NCBI GenBank assembly: GCA_016188155.1
Contig: JACPIH010000033.1
Span: 1-45,955, forward strand
Direction of reading: 5' to 3'
Source of the DNA: Candidatus Woesearchaeota archaeon
GTDB lineage: Archaea; Nanobdellota; Nanobdellia; Woesearchaeales; UBA10216
DNA length: 45,955 nucleotides
In this document: positions 38,512 to 45,955 of the stretch, in pieces
Layout: each line of letters begins with the position of its first letter
Numbering within the stretch: the stretch's first letter is position 1
Made by a program: the position numbers and the translations under genes
The notes under the pieces: model-generated
What the model was told of the DNA's origin: nothing
Database searches by the model: none
Seen by the model: only the letters and a program-made list of their open reading frames with translations

Positions 38512-39144
38512 CTATCTCTCATCAGCAACCTTAAATGCAGTCAGCAGCGGGAGGTCTGGAGCCAGTTCAAGGAGCTTGTCGTTCGGAATAACTATCAATG
38601 TGTCACTTATTGATTCGAGCTTTTCCAGGCCGCCAAGGGCGTTGTCATACCTTCGGTTGCCTTCCATCGAGAAGGGCAGGGTAACAACGCCAACGACAAG
38701 CGCGCCAAGCTTCTTGGCAACATCAGCGATAACAGGGGCAGAGCCTGTGCCTGTTCCCCCGCCAAGGCCGCATGTGATAAAAACCATGTCCGCTCCGGTC
38801 AAGGCATCCTTAATGTCATGCTCTGTTTCCCTTGCGGCTTCCTCCCCAATCCTTGGGTCAGAGCCGGCTCCCAAGCCGTGAGTGAGCTCCTTTCCAATCA
38901 GGATCTTCCTGTCGGATGTTGTGTAAAGCAGGTCCTGGGCGTCAGTGTTAACGGCTATCGTTTCAGCGCCAACAACGCCAACCTCAGAAATTCTTGTTAC
39001 TGTGTTGTTACCAGCTCCTCCGCAGCCCACAACCTTTATCGTGGCCCTGTGCTTCGAAAGAAGCTGCTCAAGCTCGGCATCAGCAGTATTGGTCTTGCTC
39101 AATGACCTTACCGTGTCCTTGGTTGAAAGCACAACACTCCCCAT
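38512..39144 (-). CDS. ftsZ: FtsZ N-terminal part (of a frameshifted gene)
   Basis: Tubulin-like cell-division GTPase. [50 protein letters not shown] (T4 signature), and [25 protein letters not shown]. After ADE the family continues with about eight residues (VLxNAVKG type) before IAELVTKPG; here only two bases separate the codons for ADE and IAEL. The frame ends at TAG (38512). A TATA-like aaaatataaatag (about 39222-39234) lies far upstream and GAGGGG precedes the ATG. Confidence 0.87.
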   Translation of the reverse strand: MGSVVLSTKDTVRSLSKTNTADAELEQLLSKHRATIKVVGCGGAGNNTVTRISEVGVVGAETIAVNTDAQDLLYTTSDRKILIGKELTHGLGAGSDPRIGEEAARETEHDIKDALTGADMVFITCGLGGGTGTGSAPVIADVAKKLGALVVGVVTLPFSMEGNRRYDNALGGLEKLESISDTLIVIPNDKLLELAPDLPLLTAFKVADER

Positions 39145-39302
39145 AAAAACCCCTCAAAACCCCTTACTCACACGCTCTTTTGAATCAGTTATCAAAAGCA
39201 ACTCATTTTAGCCCTCCTACTACTATTTATATTTTTTCGTTAAACAAAATTTGGCACCGAGAAACTTTGTTTTATGCAGTGACGAAAAATGTTTGAAAAT
39301 TA

Positions 39303-39333
39303 AATTTTGATTGACCTTTTTTCTAAAAAGGTC
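39303..39333 (-). repeat. Family 2 hairpin element downstream of the FKBP gene
   Basis: On the minus strand GACCTTTTT-aga-AAAAAAGGTC then AATCAAAATTTA. It begins exactly 3 nt (cat) after the TAG of the FKBP-type gene. The rest of the gap 39145-39302 shows only the ftsZ promoter. Confidence 0.75.
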
Positions 39334-39336
39334 ATG

Positions 39337-40083
39337 CTATGGTTGCTGGGATGATTGCGGCGGCTGCGGCTCTTGCTTTTGCGGCTCCTCTGATTTGGCT
39401 GCCTTAACCACGAAAGAGATGCCTTTAAGCTCTGGTATGGTTGACCTGAGCTTCTCCTCCATGTCCTTCTTCAGCTCTTCAGGAACCTCCTGTGGAAACT
39501 CAATGGAAGCAGAGCCATCGGTTGTTACAGAAACTTTCACGGCATTAGCGCTTATGCCAATCAGCCTCAGCATGGCATTAATCTTTTCAGAAAGGTCGGT
39601 GATTATCCTCTTAACTGTAACTTCGTACTCAATCTCCTTACCGGAGAGTGGATGGTTGAAGTCAACAATGGTCCTTCCACCGGCAACAGTGCGCACTGTG
39701 CCAACTATGCCGTCAATGTTGACCTGCATGCCAGGAAAAGGAGTCATCTGCTGCTGCCTGAACTTAGCTGTCGAAACAAGCTGAATCAGCTTGCCGTTCT
39801 TCTTCCCAAAGGCCTCCTCAGCAGGCAGCTTAATCGTGTAGCTCTTGCCAATTTCCTTGCCAACAAGCTGCTTGTCCAACCCAATCACAAGGTGCCTTTT
39901 GCCAATGCAGACAACCGCAGGGCTGTAAGCCGTGTGTTCGTCAAAAATCCCGCTTTCCTTCGCAACAGCAGCAGAGGTTGTGTCAAAAACCTCCCCGCCA
40001 CCAGCAACCCTGCCAGTGTAGTCCAGCTCAACAAAATCGTTTTCCTTTATCGTTTGTGCTGTTGCTGCCATGTCAGTAACCAT
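39337..40083 (-). CDS. FKBP-type peptidyl-prolyl isomerase
   Basis: 248 aa, archaeal long-type FKBP. ENDFVELDYTGRVAGGGEVFDTT, HLVIGLDKQLVGKEIGKSY, KLPAEEAFGKKN and DFNHPLSGKEIEYEV are the FKBP core with an insert-in-flap domain between, as in SlyD. The C-terminal ~90 residues form an extra domain with a Pro/Gln tail. ATG 40083 fits a TATA-like ttttttaaac (about 40105-40113); ATG 40071 is the alternative. Folding helper in the cytosol. Confidence 0.9.
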   Translation of the reverse strand: MVTDMAATAQTIKENDFVELDYTGRVAGGGEVFDTTSAAVAKESGIFDEHTAYSPAVVCIGKRHLVIGLDKQLVGKEIGKSYTIKLPAEEAFGKKNGKLIQLVSTAKFRQQQMTPFPGMQVNIDGIVGTVRTVAGGRTIVDFNHPLSGKEIEYEVTVKRIITDLSEKINAMLRLIGISANAVKVSVTTDGSASIEFPQEVPEELKKDMEEKLRSTIPELKGISFVVKAAKSEEPQKQEPQPPQSSQQP

Positions 40084-40144
40084 AAAGAATCCGAAAATTT
40101 GGAGGGTTTAAAAAAGTTCTTGTTTTGGGTTCTGTAAAGGTTTT

Positions 40145-40690
40145 CTAGTTCCTGCTCAACTGGGTGCTAATATATTGCTCAAACCGTAGCGGGTTAAATA
40201 CCTCAGGACTCTTTGGCACTAGTTCAAGTTCAATACCAATGGCACCCATACTCTCGACTAGTGGTCTTGCCCTTACTGACATGTAGCCAAACGTTTCGCC
40301 CCTTACTCCAACGTGCCTCAACATGCCTGCAGCTGTGCCGTAAGCCACAGCGACTTGTGCAGCCAACTCGTCGACAGAGCCTTTTTTTACCATGCCCCTC
40401 ACCAAGGCAAAGTCGCCTGCATTCACATTTTGCACAACCACATTCATATGCTTAGGAGCATGCTCAGACAGCACAGGATACCATTTATCCAAGTTTGCCA
40501 GAACTCTCTTACCATCAGTAAAGCTACTTACAACCAAGGCAATATAGCGTTTCAAACCTGGGAGGACCTGCGTAGTGCCATCATCTGACACCATTCTGGC
40601 AAGCTCGCTTCCCAAAAACCCTCTTTCGATAGCCTCGGAGATTTCGGAAAGCGCCCGAAAAGAGCCTTCTTCAAATAGTTCATCCCGCAT
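40145..40690 (-). CDS. Hypothetical protein (181 aa)
   Basis: I do not recognise the family. Soluble, mixed alpha/beta; no membrane segment. ATG 40690 lies 6 nt after a GGTG ribosome-binding site; GTG at 40699 is disfavoured. A TATA-like tatttaaatc lies about 55 nt upstream. Long acidic N-terminal helix (MRDELFEEGSFRALSEISEA). Confidence 0.6.
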   Translation of the reverse strand: MRDELFEEGSFRALSEISEAIERGFLGSELARMVSDDGTTQVLPGLKRYIALVVSSFTDGKRVLANLDKWYPVLSEHAPKHMNVVVQNVNAGDFALVRGMVKKGSVDELAAQVAVAYGTAAGMLRHVGVRGETFGYMSVRARPLVESMGAIGIELELVPKSPEVFNPLRFEQYISTQLSRN

Positions 40691-40784
40691 TTCGCACACC
40701 TTTTTACTAATTGAGCACTTTTTTGATTTTTTGAATTTCAGATTTAAATAGTTTACACATATACAGAACTTACAAAATACGAAA

Positions 40785-41351
40785 TCAGCATGACTCGCAG
40801 CTTTTCTTCACCGCTTCAACAACCTTTTTCACAACCTCTTCAATAGTTGTTTTAGTGGTGTCAATGACGAGGTCGTACTGCTTCGTGTCGTAAGGATTCA
40901 GCTTGTAATACTTCATGTAGCGCAGCTGCTCTGACCTTTTCCTTTTGCGGATGCCGGCGAGCGTTGAAGCAAAGGTTGTGCTTTCCTTCTCAACCTTCCT
41001 GCCTCCCATCTTTTTTTTGATGTCTGAGAAAATCCTCTTTGCCGCCTCTTTATCGTCCACATCAAGAAAAACCTTGAACGACTTAGGGATAAAGTTGTAG
41101 GCCAGGCGGGAGTCCATAACAAAATCGTCTTCCTCCTTCCCAAGCTTTCTGGTTCTCTCATCCAGCTCGCGGTCGATTGAGCGGTCTTTCTCGGCTATTT
41201 TGCTTATCTCAAGCAGCGACATGCGCCGTTTTGCGGCAATCTCCCTCATGAAATCGCCTGCAGAATGGTGCCTGAAGCCGAGCTTCCTTGCGACCATTTT
41301 GGCTACTGTGCTTTTGCCAGAGCCTGGGGCGCCTGAGATGGTTATTATCAT
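40785..41351 (-). CDS. cmk: Cytidylate kinase (archaeal type)
   Basis: 188 aa P-loop kinase: MIITISGAPGSGKSTVAKMVARKLG, HHSAGDFMREIA, MSLLEISKIAE, DSRLAYNFIPKSFKVFLDVD, and RYMKYYKLNPYDTKQYDLVIDT. Phosphorylates CMP/dCMP. Same strand as and 53 nt downstream of secD, a recurrent neighbour in archaea. Confidence 0.93.
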   Translation of the reverse strand: MIITISGAPGSGKSTVAKMVARKLGFRHHSAGDFMREIAAKRRMSLLEISKIAEKDRSIDRELDERTRKLGKEEDDFVMDSRLAYNFIPKSFKVFLDVDDKEAAKRIFSDIKKKMGGRKVEKESTTFASTLAGIRKRKRSEQLRYMKYYKLNPYDTKQYDLVIDTTKTTIEEVVKKVVEAVKKSCESC

Positions 41352-41404
41352 GGTACTAATGACAGCTAAAACAGCTTTTTAAAACTATTGCAGAATAAAG
41401 GTAC

Positions 41405-43114
41405 TCAATCCTTTTCCATCAGTATCTCAATGACCTTTGCATATGCCGGCCTTGTGATGAAGACACCAACGGACATGCCTATGATTGTCGTGAGGGCAAA
41501 GCCCCTGAGCATGCCGGCCCCGATGGCGAACAAAGGCAGCATGGCAACTAGCAGCGTGAAGTAAGCGCCGAATATGACTGCGAAAGCCGACTTGAGCTTT
41601 TCCTTCCAGGAAACAATCCTGCGCTGCTCTCCCTTAAGCGCATCATCGGTAATGACTATCTGGTCATTAACCCCGGTTCCGACAGCAGCTATTATGCCTG
41701 CTATGGCCGCGAGGTCAATGGTCCAGCTCAGGAATGGAAGGAGCGAAGCGAATCCCAGCATTATGAATATTTCCAACAGGCTCGTGAACATCATTGGAAC
41801 AGCAATCTGAAGCTTCCTGTAGGCAAAGGCGAGAATGCCAACAACGAAAAGTATGGCAATGAGCCCGACTTTTATGGCGTTGCCAAGGAACTTCTCGCCA
41901 AGTATTGGCGAAATTGAATCTGTTCTTACAATCTCAAGCTTTACAGGCAGGGAACCGGTTACGAGTATTGTCTGCAGGCGCCTCATGCTGCCCTTCTTGC
42001 CTGTTGCGGCATCCAGGGCAAACTTCCTGCTCTGGCCAGATCCCACACCGGTTATCCTTATGGCTGTAACAGCGTTGCCTTTGAGGTCCTTGTCTATCTG
42101 CAGCTCATCAACGAGCTCATCATCAAGGTAAAGCTGCAGCGGCTGGCTAAGGTGCTGGTCAATAACAGCAAGCTTTGCCGTTGCGGCTGCCTGCTTCGCA
42201 GCTGCCTGCTGGCTTAGTGAGATGGTAAAATAGAATGCACAGGACCATTCAGAGGCTGATGACTGTGCGCAGCCGTAGCTTGGGTCAATGCCTGAGCACG
42301 TAGCGCTCCTGCACACATCAGTTATTTCATTTCCTGCAAAGACAGTTTCGTTAGCTATTTTTGCCTCAAACTTGCCCTGCCTTGCAATGAGCTGCCTGAC
42401 ATCTGACTCATCTGCGCCAGCCACTTCCACCATGATGAACTGGTTGTCTGAAAACAGGTCAGAAGCATCCCTCACCGTGACATCGCTCAGGCCGAAAAGG
42501 TTAAGGCGCTTGTTCATGTTGGCAATGACAATAGCCATGTCATCCTTTGACAGGCCCTTTTCAGGCTTAAGAAGCACCCTTGCGCCGCCCTGCAAATCGA
42601 GACCGAGGCGGAGGTTTGTCTTTTGAACATTAGCGACTTTAAGCCCCAGGTCCTCAACGCCAACAATATCCTCTGCTGTCTTATTGACGAGGATTCTCCT
42701 GGTCTCATTTGTTGTTGCGTTAACAACTACGTCCTTTTCCTCAAGCTCGGGAAGGGTCCTTATGATAACCTGAGGCTTGGCCGTAAGCCTGTAAAATGCC
42801 TTGTTAGTTTCAATGCGAATGCTCTGGTTTATTTCAATCCCAGAGACGGAAGCTGCGTAGTCCTCAATTGCCTTTACATTGTTGTCGTCTATGGAAACAA
42901 TAACTTCCTTGGACGTGGATGATGTATCGCTTTCTGCGACCTTTATTCCGGCATCATAGGCAGCGCTGCCCTTTTCAACCCCGCGAATTGCTACGCCCTC
43001 CATCCCAAGAGAAAACGGAATGCCTGTTGACCATACCGCTATCAACACCGCAGCTATTACAATCAAAACCCTGAGGTTTGTGATTATCCTCCTGAACTTG
43101 CTTTTGGTAGACAT
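41405..43114 (-). CDS. secD: Protein-export membrane protein SecD
   Basis: 569 aa from ATG 43114, which has GGTG about 7 nt upstream; the longer frame to 43168 overlaps secF. N-terminal TM helix, a PDZ-like/periplasmic P1 region (LGLDLQGGARVLLKPE is the SecD signature), then five TM helices with GFASLLPFLSWTIDLAAIAGIIAAVGTGVNDQIVITD-like features, shown here by AIAGIIAAVGTGVNDQIVI. Works with SecF to assist translocation through SecYE. Confidence 0.93.
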   Translation of the reverse strand: MSTKSKFRRIITNLRVLIVIAAVLIAVWSTGIPFSLGMEGVAIRGVEKGSAAYDAGIKVAESDTSSTSKEVIVSIDDNNVKAIEDYAASVSGIEINQSIRIETNKAFYRLTAKPQVIIRTLPELEEKDVVVNATTNETRRILVNKTAEDIVGVEDLGLKVANVQKTNLRLGLDLQGGARVLLKPEKGLSKDDMAIVIANMNKRLNLFGLSDVTVRDASDLFSDNQFIMVEVAGADESDVRQLIARQGKFEAKIANETVFAGNEITDVCRSATCSGIDPSYGCAQSSASEWSCAFYFTISLSQQAAAKQAAATAKLAVIDQHLSQPLQLYLDDELVDELQIDKDLKGNAVTAIRITGVGSGQSRKFALDAATGKKGSMRRLQTILVTGSLPVKLEIVRTDSISPILGEKFLGNAIKVGLIAILFVVGILAFAYRKLQIAVPMMFTSLLEIFIMLGFASLLPFLSWTIDLAAIAGIIAAVGTGVNDQIVITDDALKGEQRRIVSWKEKLKSAFAVIFGAYFTLLVAMLPLFAIGAGMLRGFALTTIIGMSVGVFITRPAYAKVIEILMEKD

Positions 43115-43145
43115 TTTTTTTACACCGCTCAAGCTCCGCCGAGCT

Positions 43146-44213
43146 CTAAGCCATTCCCTTCTTCTCAAGGTACCATCTCAAAAGGCCAGCATTGGTTATC
43201 CACGTGTGGATTATGTCAAAAATCATCCCTGCGCTCAAGATGAACATGATCTGCTTTATGGTTTCTGATTCTGCGAAAAAATATCCGGCTATAACGGCAC
43301 AAAATGCCGTGAGGCTCATCATGATACCTGTCTTGACTGCTGACCTTATCCTGTCAAAAAGCTTAAGCTCGCCGCCTTTCAAAGCCCGGACAGTCAGCAG
43401 GATGTCAGTGTCAACAGAGTAACCAATCAGCATGAGGAAAGCGGCAAGGCCGGCAGCCGAGACGTGTATACCGCTGAATGTCACAACAGCCAGCGTGCAT
43501 ACTATGTCAACAAATGCGGTCCACACAACGAACACTCCTGGGAGCCACAGCCACTTTCCGGCAATAATCCTGAAGTATATGAAAACGGCTATTGCCATGA
43601 AAACGAAAGCCAGTAGCATCCCGATTATCATCTGCCTGAAGAAGCTCTGGCCAAATGTCGCGCCCACCCTCTGAACAGTTAACTCGCCCTTGTTCACGTC
43701 CAGCCTGCTGCTGAGGAGATTAAGCATGGCATCTATGTCTGATTCTGACTCGATATTTGCCTCAACCACAATGCCAACGCTCTTGCCAATTTGGGTGAGC
43801 TTCCTGACGCCCACGTCAGAGCCAGGAAAGCGCTGTGAAAGCTCATTCTCGAGGGCAACATCCTCGCTGAAATCGGTAGCTGCTGAAACGCTTATGCCCC
43901 CGCTGAGGGAGATGTCCTTCTTGAAAAAGCTGCCCGTTGATGAGTAAGACTGCAATAGTATAACCGCAGCTACAATTATCACAGCTGCCGGGATAACCAA
44001 GAGCTTCTTGTATTGCTTGTCGTAGATGCTGATTACCGATTCTTTTAATGACGCAATAGATGCAGACTTAGATGCGGACTTTTCGCTTCCGCCGCCCTTC
44101 TTTTGCGGCTGCTGGTGATGCTGCTGTGCCTGCTGACGATGTTCCTGTTCGCTGTTGCTGCTGCTAATTGCAGAACTTTGCCCAGAACTGTGCTGATTTT
44201 GCTCTTCTGCCAT
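43146..44213 (-). CDS. secF: Protein-export membrane protein SecF
   Basis: 355 aa from ATG 44213; a TATA-like catttattaagc lies about 30 nt upstream. The first 60 residues are a hydrophilic Gln/Ser/His-rich cytoplasmic extension, unusual for SecF. Then a TM helix, the periplasmic part (KDISLSGGISVSA), and five TM helices with YSVDTDILLTVRALKGGE. It immediately precedes secD. Confidence 0.93.
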   Translation of the reverse strand: MAEEQNQHSSGQSSAISSSNSEQEHRQQAQQHHQQPQKKGGGSEKSASKSASIASLKESVISIYDKQYKKLLVIPAAVIIVAAVILLQSYSSTGSFFKKDISLSGGISVSAATDFSEDVALENELSQRFPGSDVGVRKLTQIGKSVGIVVEANIESESDIDAMLNLLSSRLDVNKGELTVQRVGATFGQSFFRQMIIGMLLAFVFMAIAVFIYFRIIAGKWLWLPGVFVVWTAFVDIVCTLAVVTFSGIHVSAAGLAAFLMLIGYSVDTDILLTVRALKGGELKLFDRIRSAVKTGIMMSLTAFCAVIAGYFFAESETIKQIMFILSAGMIFDIIHTWITNAGLLRWYLEKKGMA

Positions 44214-44276
44214 CACAAGCCAGAACTTTTGGAAGCTTAATAAATGTTGCGGAAACAAATCAGGCTTTGAACGAGC

Positions 44277-44531
44277 TTAACGTTTCTTTTTCCTGTTCAG
44301 TGTGTCACCAATGACCTGAAAAAGCGAGAAGCCGCCCCATACGGCGTTAAGAATAAGGAAGGGCCACGCCTTGAGGGCAAAAGCGTAGTAAACCAGCATA
44401 AAAGCTCCAACGGCGTTGGCAGCGTCGTAAGCCGTGCTGTCCTGTGAAAGCTTTTTCATTTGGCTAAGAACGAAAAGCGCAAGGATTATCGCCATCCCCA
44501 ATACGCCAATTAAAAGAGTCAAATCCGCCAT
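44277..44531 (-). CDS. Small membrane protein, CBU_0592-like
   Basis: 84 aa with three predicted membrane helices (about 3-22, 38-54, 57-74). SQDSTAYDAANAVGAFMLVYYAFALKAWPFLILN, given here as AANAVGAFMLVYYA and AWPFLILNAVWGGFSL, matches the small integral membrane proteins of the CBU_0592 type. Function unknown. Between pyrG (14 nt before) and secF. Confidence 0.75.
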   Translation of the reverse strand: MADLTLLIGVLGMAIILALFVLSQMKKLSQDSTAYDAANAVGAFMLVYYAFALKAWPFLILNAVWGGFSLFQVIGDTLNRKKKR

Positions 44532-44545
44532 TTTTACATTTCCTT

Positions 44546-45955
44546 CTAAACCTTAACCCTGTACTTCCTCTCAATCGCTGCCCGGATGAGCCCGTAGTAA
44601 AGGGGCGAGGGCTTTTCAAGCCTGGACTTGTATTCCGGATGTGCCTGGGTTGCGGTGAAGTATGGATGCGATGACTGGGGAAGCTCAATGAACTCTGCAA
44701 GCCTGCCGTTTCGCGATGTGCCTGAAATGGTCATGCCGTTCCTTTCGAGGATGCTGTGGTATTTTGGGTTGACTTCGTAACGGTGGCGGTGCCTTTCAAC
44801 GGCAACGCTGCTCTTGTAAAGGTTCGCAACAATAGTGCCTTTTTTCAGCTGCGCTGTTTCAGCACCCAGCCTCATCGTGCCGCCTAGCTCCTTGACTTTC
44901 TTCTGCTCGGGAAGAATCATTATGACGGGATTGGAGGTTTTCGGGTTAACCTCGGTGCTGTTGGCGTCCTTCAGGCCGCAAATGTTCCTGGCAAACTCGA
45001 CAACCGCCAGCTGGAGGCCGAAGCACAGGCCAAGGAATGGCACATTTTTCTCTCTCGCATACCTTATCGAAGCTATCTTGCCCTCCACGCCGCGAGCTCC
45101 AAAGCCTATGGGCACAATTATGGCGTCCATGCTGTGCAAAGCTGAGTCAACTGTTACCTTTCCATCCTCAATGTCAGTAGTTTCAATAAATGTTATCTCA
45201 ACTCCGCAATTGAGGTTGGCGCCGCTGTGGCGCAATGCCTCTATCAGGCTGGCATAAGAGTCGTTAAGGGCAGTGTACTTGCCGCAAATCGCGACCTTGA
45301 CCCTGTACTTCGGAGCCTTGATGTTTGAAATCAGCCTTCTCCACTCGGTAAGGTCCTTCACAGGGGAAAACCTGAAGTGCTTTGCAAGCAGCGAAAGCAT
45401 GCCCTGCTCCTCAAACATAACAGGCACCTCATAAATGGTCTCGATATCCTTCCCTGAAATGACCGCTTCCTCAGCAACATCGCAGAACAATGAAATCTTC
45501 TGCTTTGACTCCTTGGACAAGTGCTCCTCGCTCCTGCCTATGATTATGTCAGGCAAAATACCAAGGGACCTCAGCGTTTCAACATCCCTCTGTGCAGGCT
45601 TGGTTTTCTGCTGCCCGATGCTCTTAACGTAAGGAACATAGCTCAAGTGGATGTATAATATGTTCTCATGGCCGACCTCCTTCTTAAGCTGCCTCGCGGC
45701 CTCAATAAACCAGGAATTCTCAATATCGCCTATGGTGCCGCCAATCTCAATCAGGACAACATCAGCTTTCTCAATCCGCGCTATCTCCATCCATTTGGCC
45801 TTAATCTCATTGGTTATGTGAGGGATGACCTGGACAGTCTTGCCAAGGAAAAGCCCCTGCCTCTCCTTTTTGATTATTGACTCGAATATCTTGCCTGTTG
45901 TCAGGTTCCAGTCCTTCTTGCAGTTGATGTTGAGAAAGCGCTCGTAATGGCCGAA
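44546..45955 (-). CDS. pyrG: CTP synthase (5' end outside window)
   Basis: Converts UTP to CTP using glutamine. The frame is open to the window end (45955) and reads FGHYERFLN, NLTTGKIFESIIKKERQG, GKTVQVIPHITNEIK ahead of the first ATG at 45790, so the start is beyond the window. Visible parts: synthetase domain (DVVLIEIGGTIGDIE, QRDVETLRSLGILPDIIIGRS) and the class I glutaminase domain (VPFLGLCFGLQLAVVEFARN with the Cys nucleophile, and HPEYKSRLEKPSPL with the His-Glu). 470 codons are present. Confidence 0.97.
   Translation of the reverse strand, partial: FGHYERFLNINCKKDWNLTTGKIFESIIKKERQGLFLGKTVQVIPHITNEIKAKWMEIARIEKADVVLIEIGGTIGDIENSWFIEAARQLKKEVGHENILYIHLSYVPYVKSIGQQKTKPAQRDVETLRSLGILPDIIIGRSEEHLSKESKQKISLFCDVAEEAVISGKDIETIYEVPVMFEEQGMLSLLAKHFRFSPVKDLTEWRRLISNIKAPKYRVKVAICGKYTALNDSYASLIEALRHSGANLNCGVEITFIETTDIEDGKVTVDSALHSMDAIIVPIGFGARGVEGKIASIRYAREKNVPFLGLCFGLQLAVVEFARNICGLKDANSTEVNPKTSNPVIMILPEQKKVKELGGTMRLGAETAQLKKGTIVANLYKSSVAVERHRHRYEVNPKYHSILERNGMTISGTSRNGRLAEFIELPQSSHPYFTATQAHPEYKSRLEKPSPLYYGLIRAAIERKYRVKV

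Noticed and set aside
38456-38530. Programmed ribosomal frameshift in ftsZ
   Set aside because: No slippery heptamer or downstream stem is evident, and family comparison shows missing codons rather than a simple shift of one base.
1-45955. CRISPR array or transposase gene
   Set aside because: No regularly spaced direct repeats with unique spacers and no recognisable transposase or integrase were found; repeats present are dispersed hairpins or coding repeats.

Overview
The window is chromosomal DNA of an archaeon, most likely a DPANN-type lineage. Evidence for Archaea: ABCE1, topoisomerase VI (both subunits), Spt5 with SecE, ribosomal protein S17e, DtdA-type D-aminoacyl-tRNA deacylase, a Pno1-like KH protein, archaeal TrmI and cytidylate kinase, two intron-containing tRNA genes, and many TATA boxes about 25-30 nt upstream of leaderless starts. 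Short genes, several cysteine-rich or low-complexity secreted proteins and many toxin-antitoxin pairs fit a small-genome environmental archaeon. I cannot fix the phylum from this window.

Layout. 1-942: C-terminal half of ABCE1. 983-17206: accessory region with VapBC, two DUF3368/UPF0175 pairs, an HTH plus nucleotidyltransferase pair, AbrB-PemK, and a set of exported proteins (lamin-tail protein, lipoproteins, TSP1-like cysteine-rich protein, a broken cysteine-rich repeat protein, and a Thr/Pro-linker protein with a degenerate transglutaminase-like domain). 17325-22163: a candidate structured ncRNA, then glmS, a transaldolase-like aldolase, an IMPase/FBPase-like phosphatase and a GlmU-like enzyme, which together fit UDP-GlcNAc supply from fructose phosphates. 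22160-29956: trmI, dtdA, small proteins, Pno1-like KH protein, top6B-top6A and an AAA ATPase. 29957-33635: an acyl-ligase/ACP/acyltransferase fusion translationally coupled to acpS, and a membrane protein. 33713-34732: tRNA-Arg (intron), tRNA-Cys, two small genes, tRNA-Ala (intron). 34827-45955: S17e, L11, Spt5, SecE, a VapBC pair, a frameshifted ftsZ, FKBP isomerase, cmk, SecF-SecD and partial pyrG.

The most unusual content is two families of short dyad elements. Family 1 is a nested palindrome of about 46-50 nt, built of two hairpins around a GGGCCC centre. It occurs in the candidate ncRNA (17417-17466), upstream of secE (37208-37253), and as an exactly 48-nt in-frame insertion inside dtdA (24144-24191). 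A related 48-nt insertion lies inside acpS (32812-32859). These resemble, in behaviour, the protein-coding palindromic elements known from Rickettsia. Family 2 is a hairpin with consensus RACCYTTTTT-loop-AAAAAGG/C followed by a TC(R)AYCAAAA-like tail. It occurs in both tRNA introns, in the candidate ncRNA, exactly 3 nt after the ends of tRNA-Arg and tRNA-Ala, exactly 3 nt after the FKBP stop codon, and against the 5' end of tRNA-Cys.

Two genes look broken: ftsZ (net loss of about 22 nt in helix H7) and the cysteine-rich gene at 13968-16543 (net 13-nt loss in an internal repeat). Either could be real or an assembly artefact.
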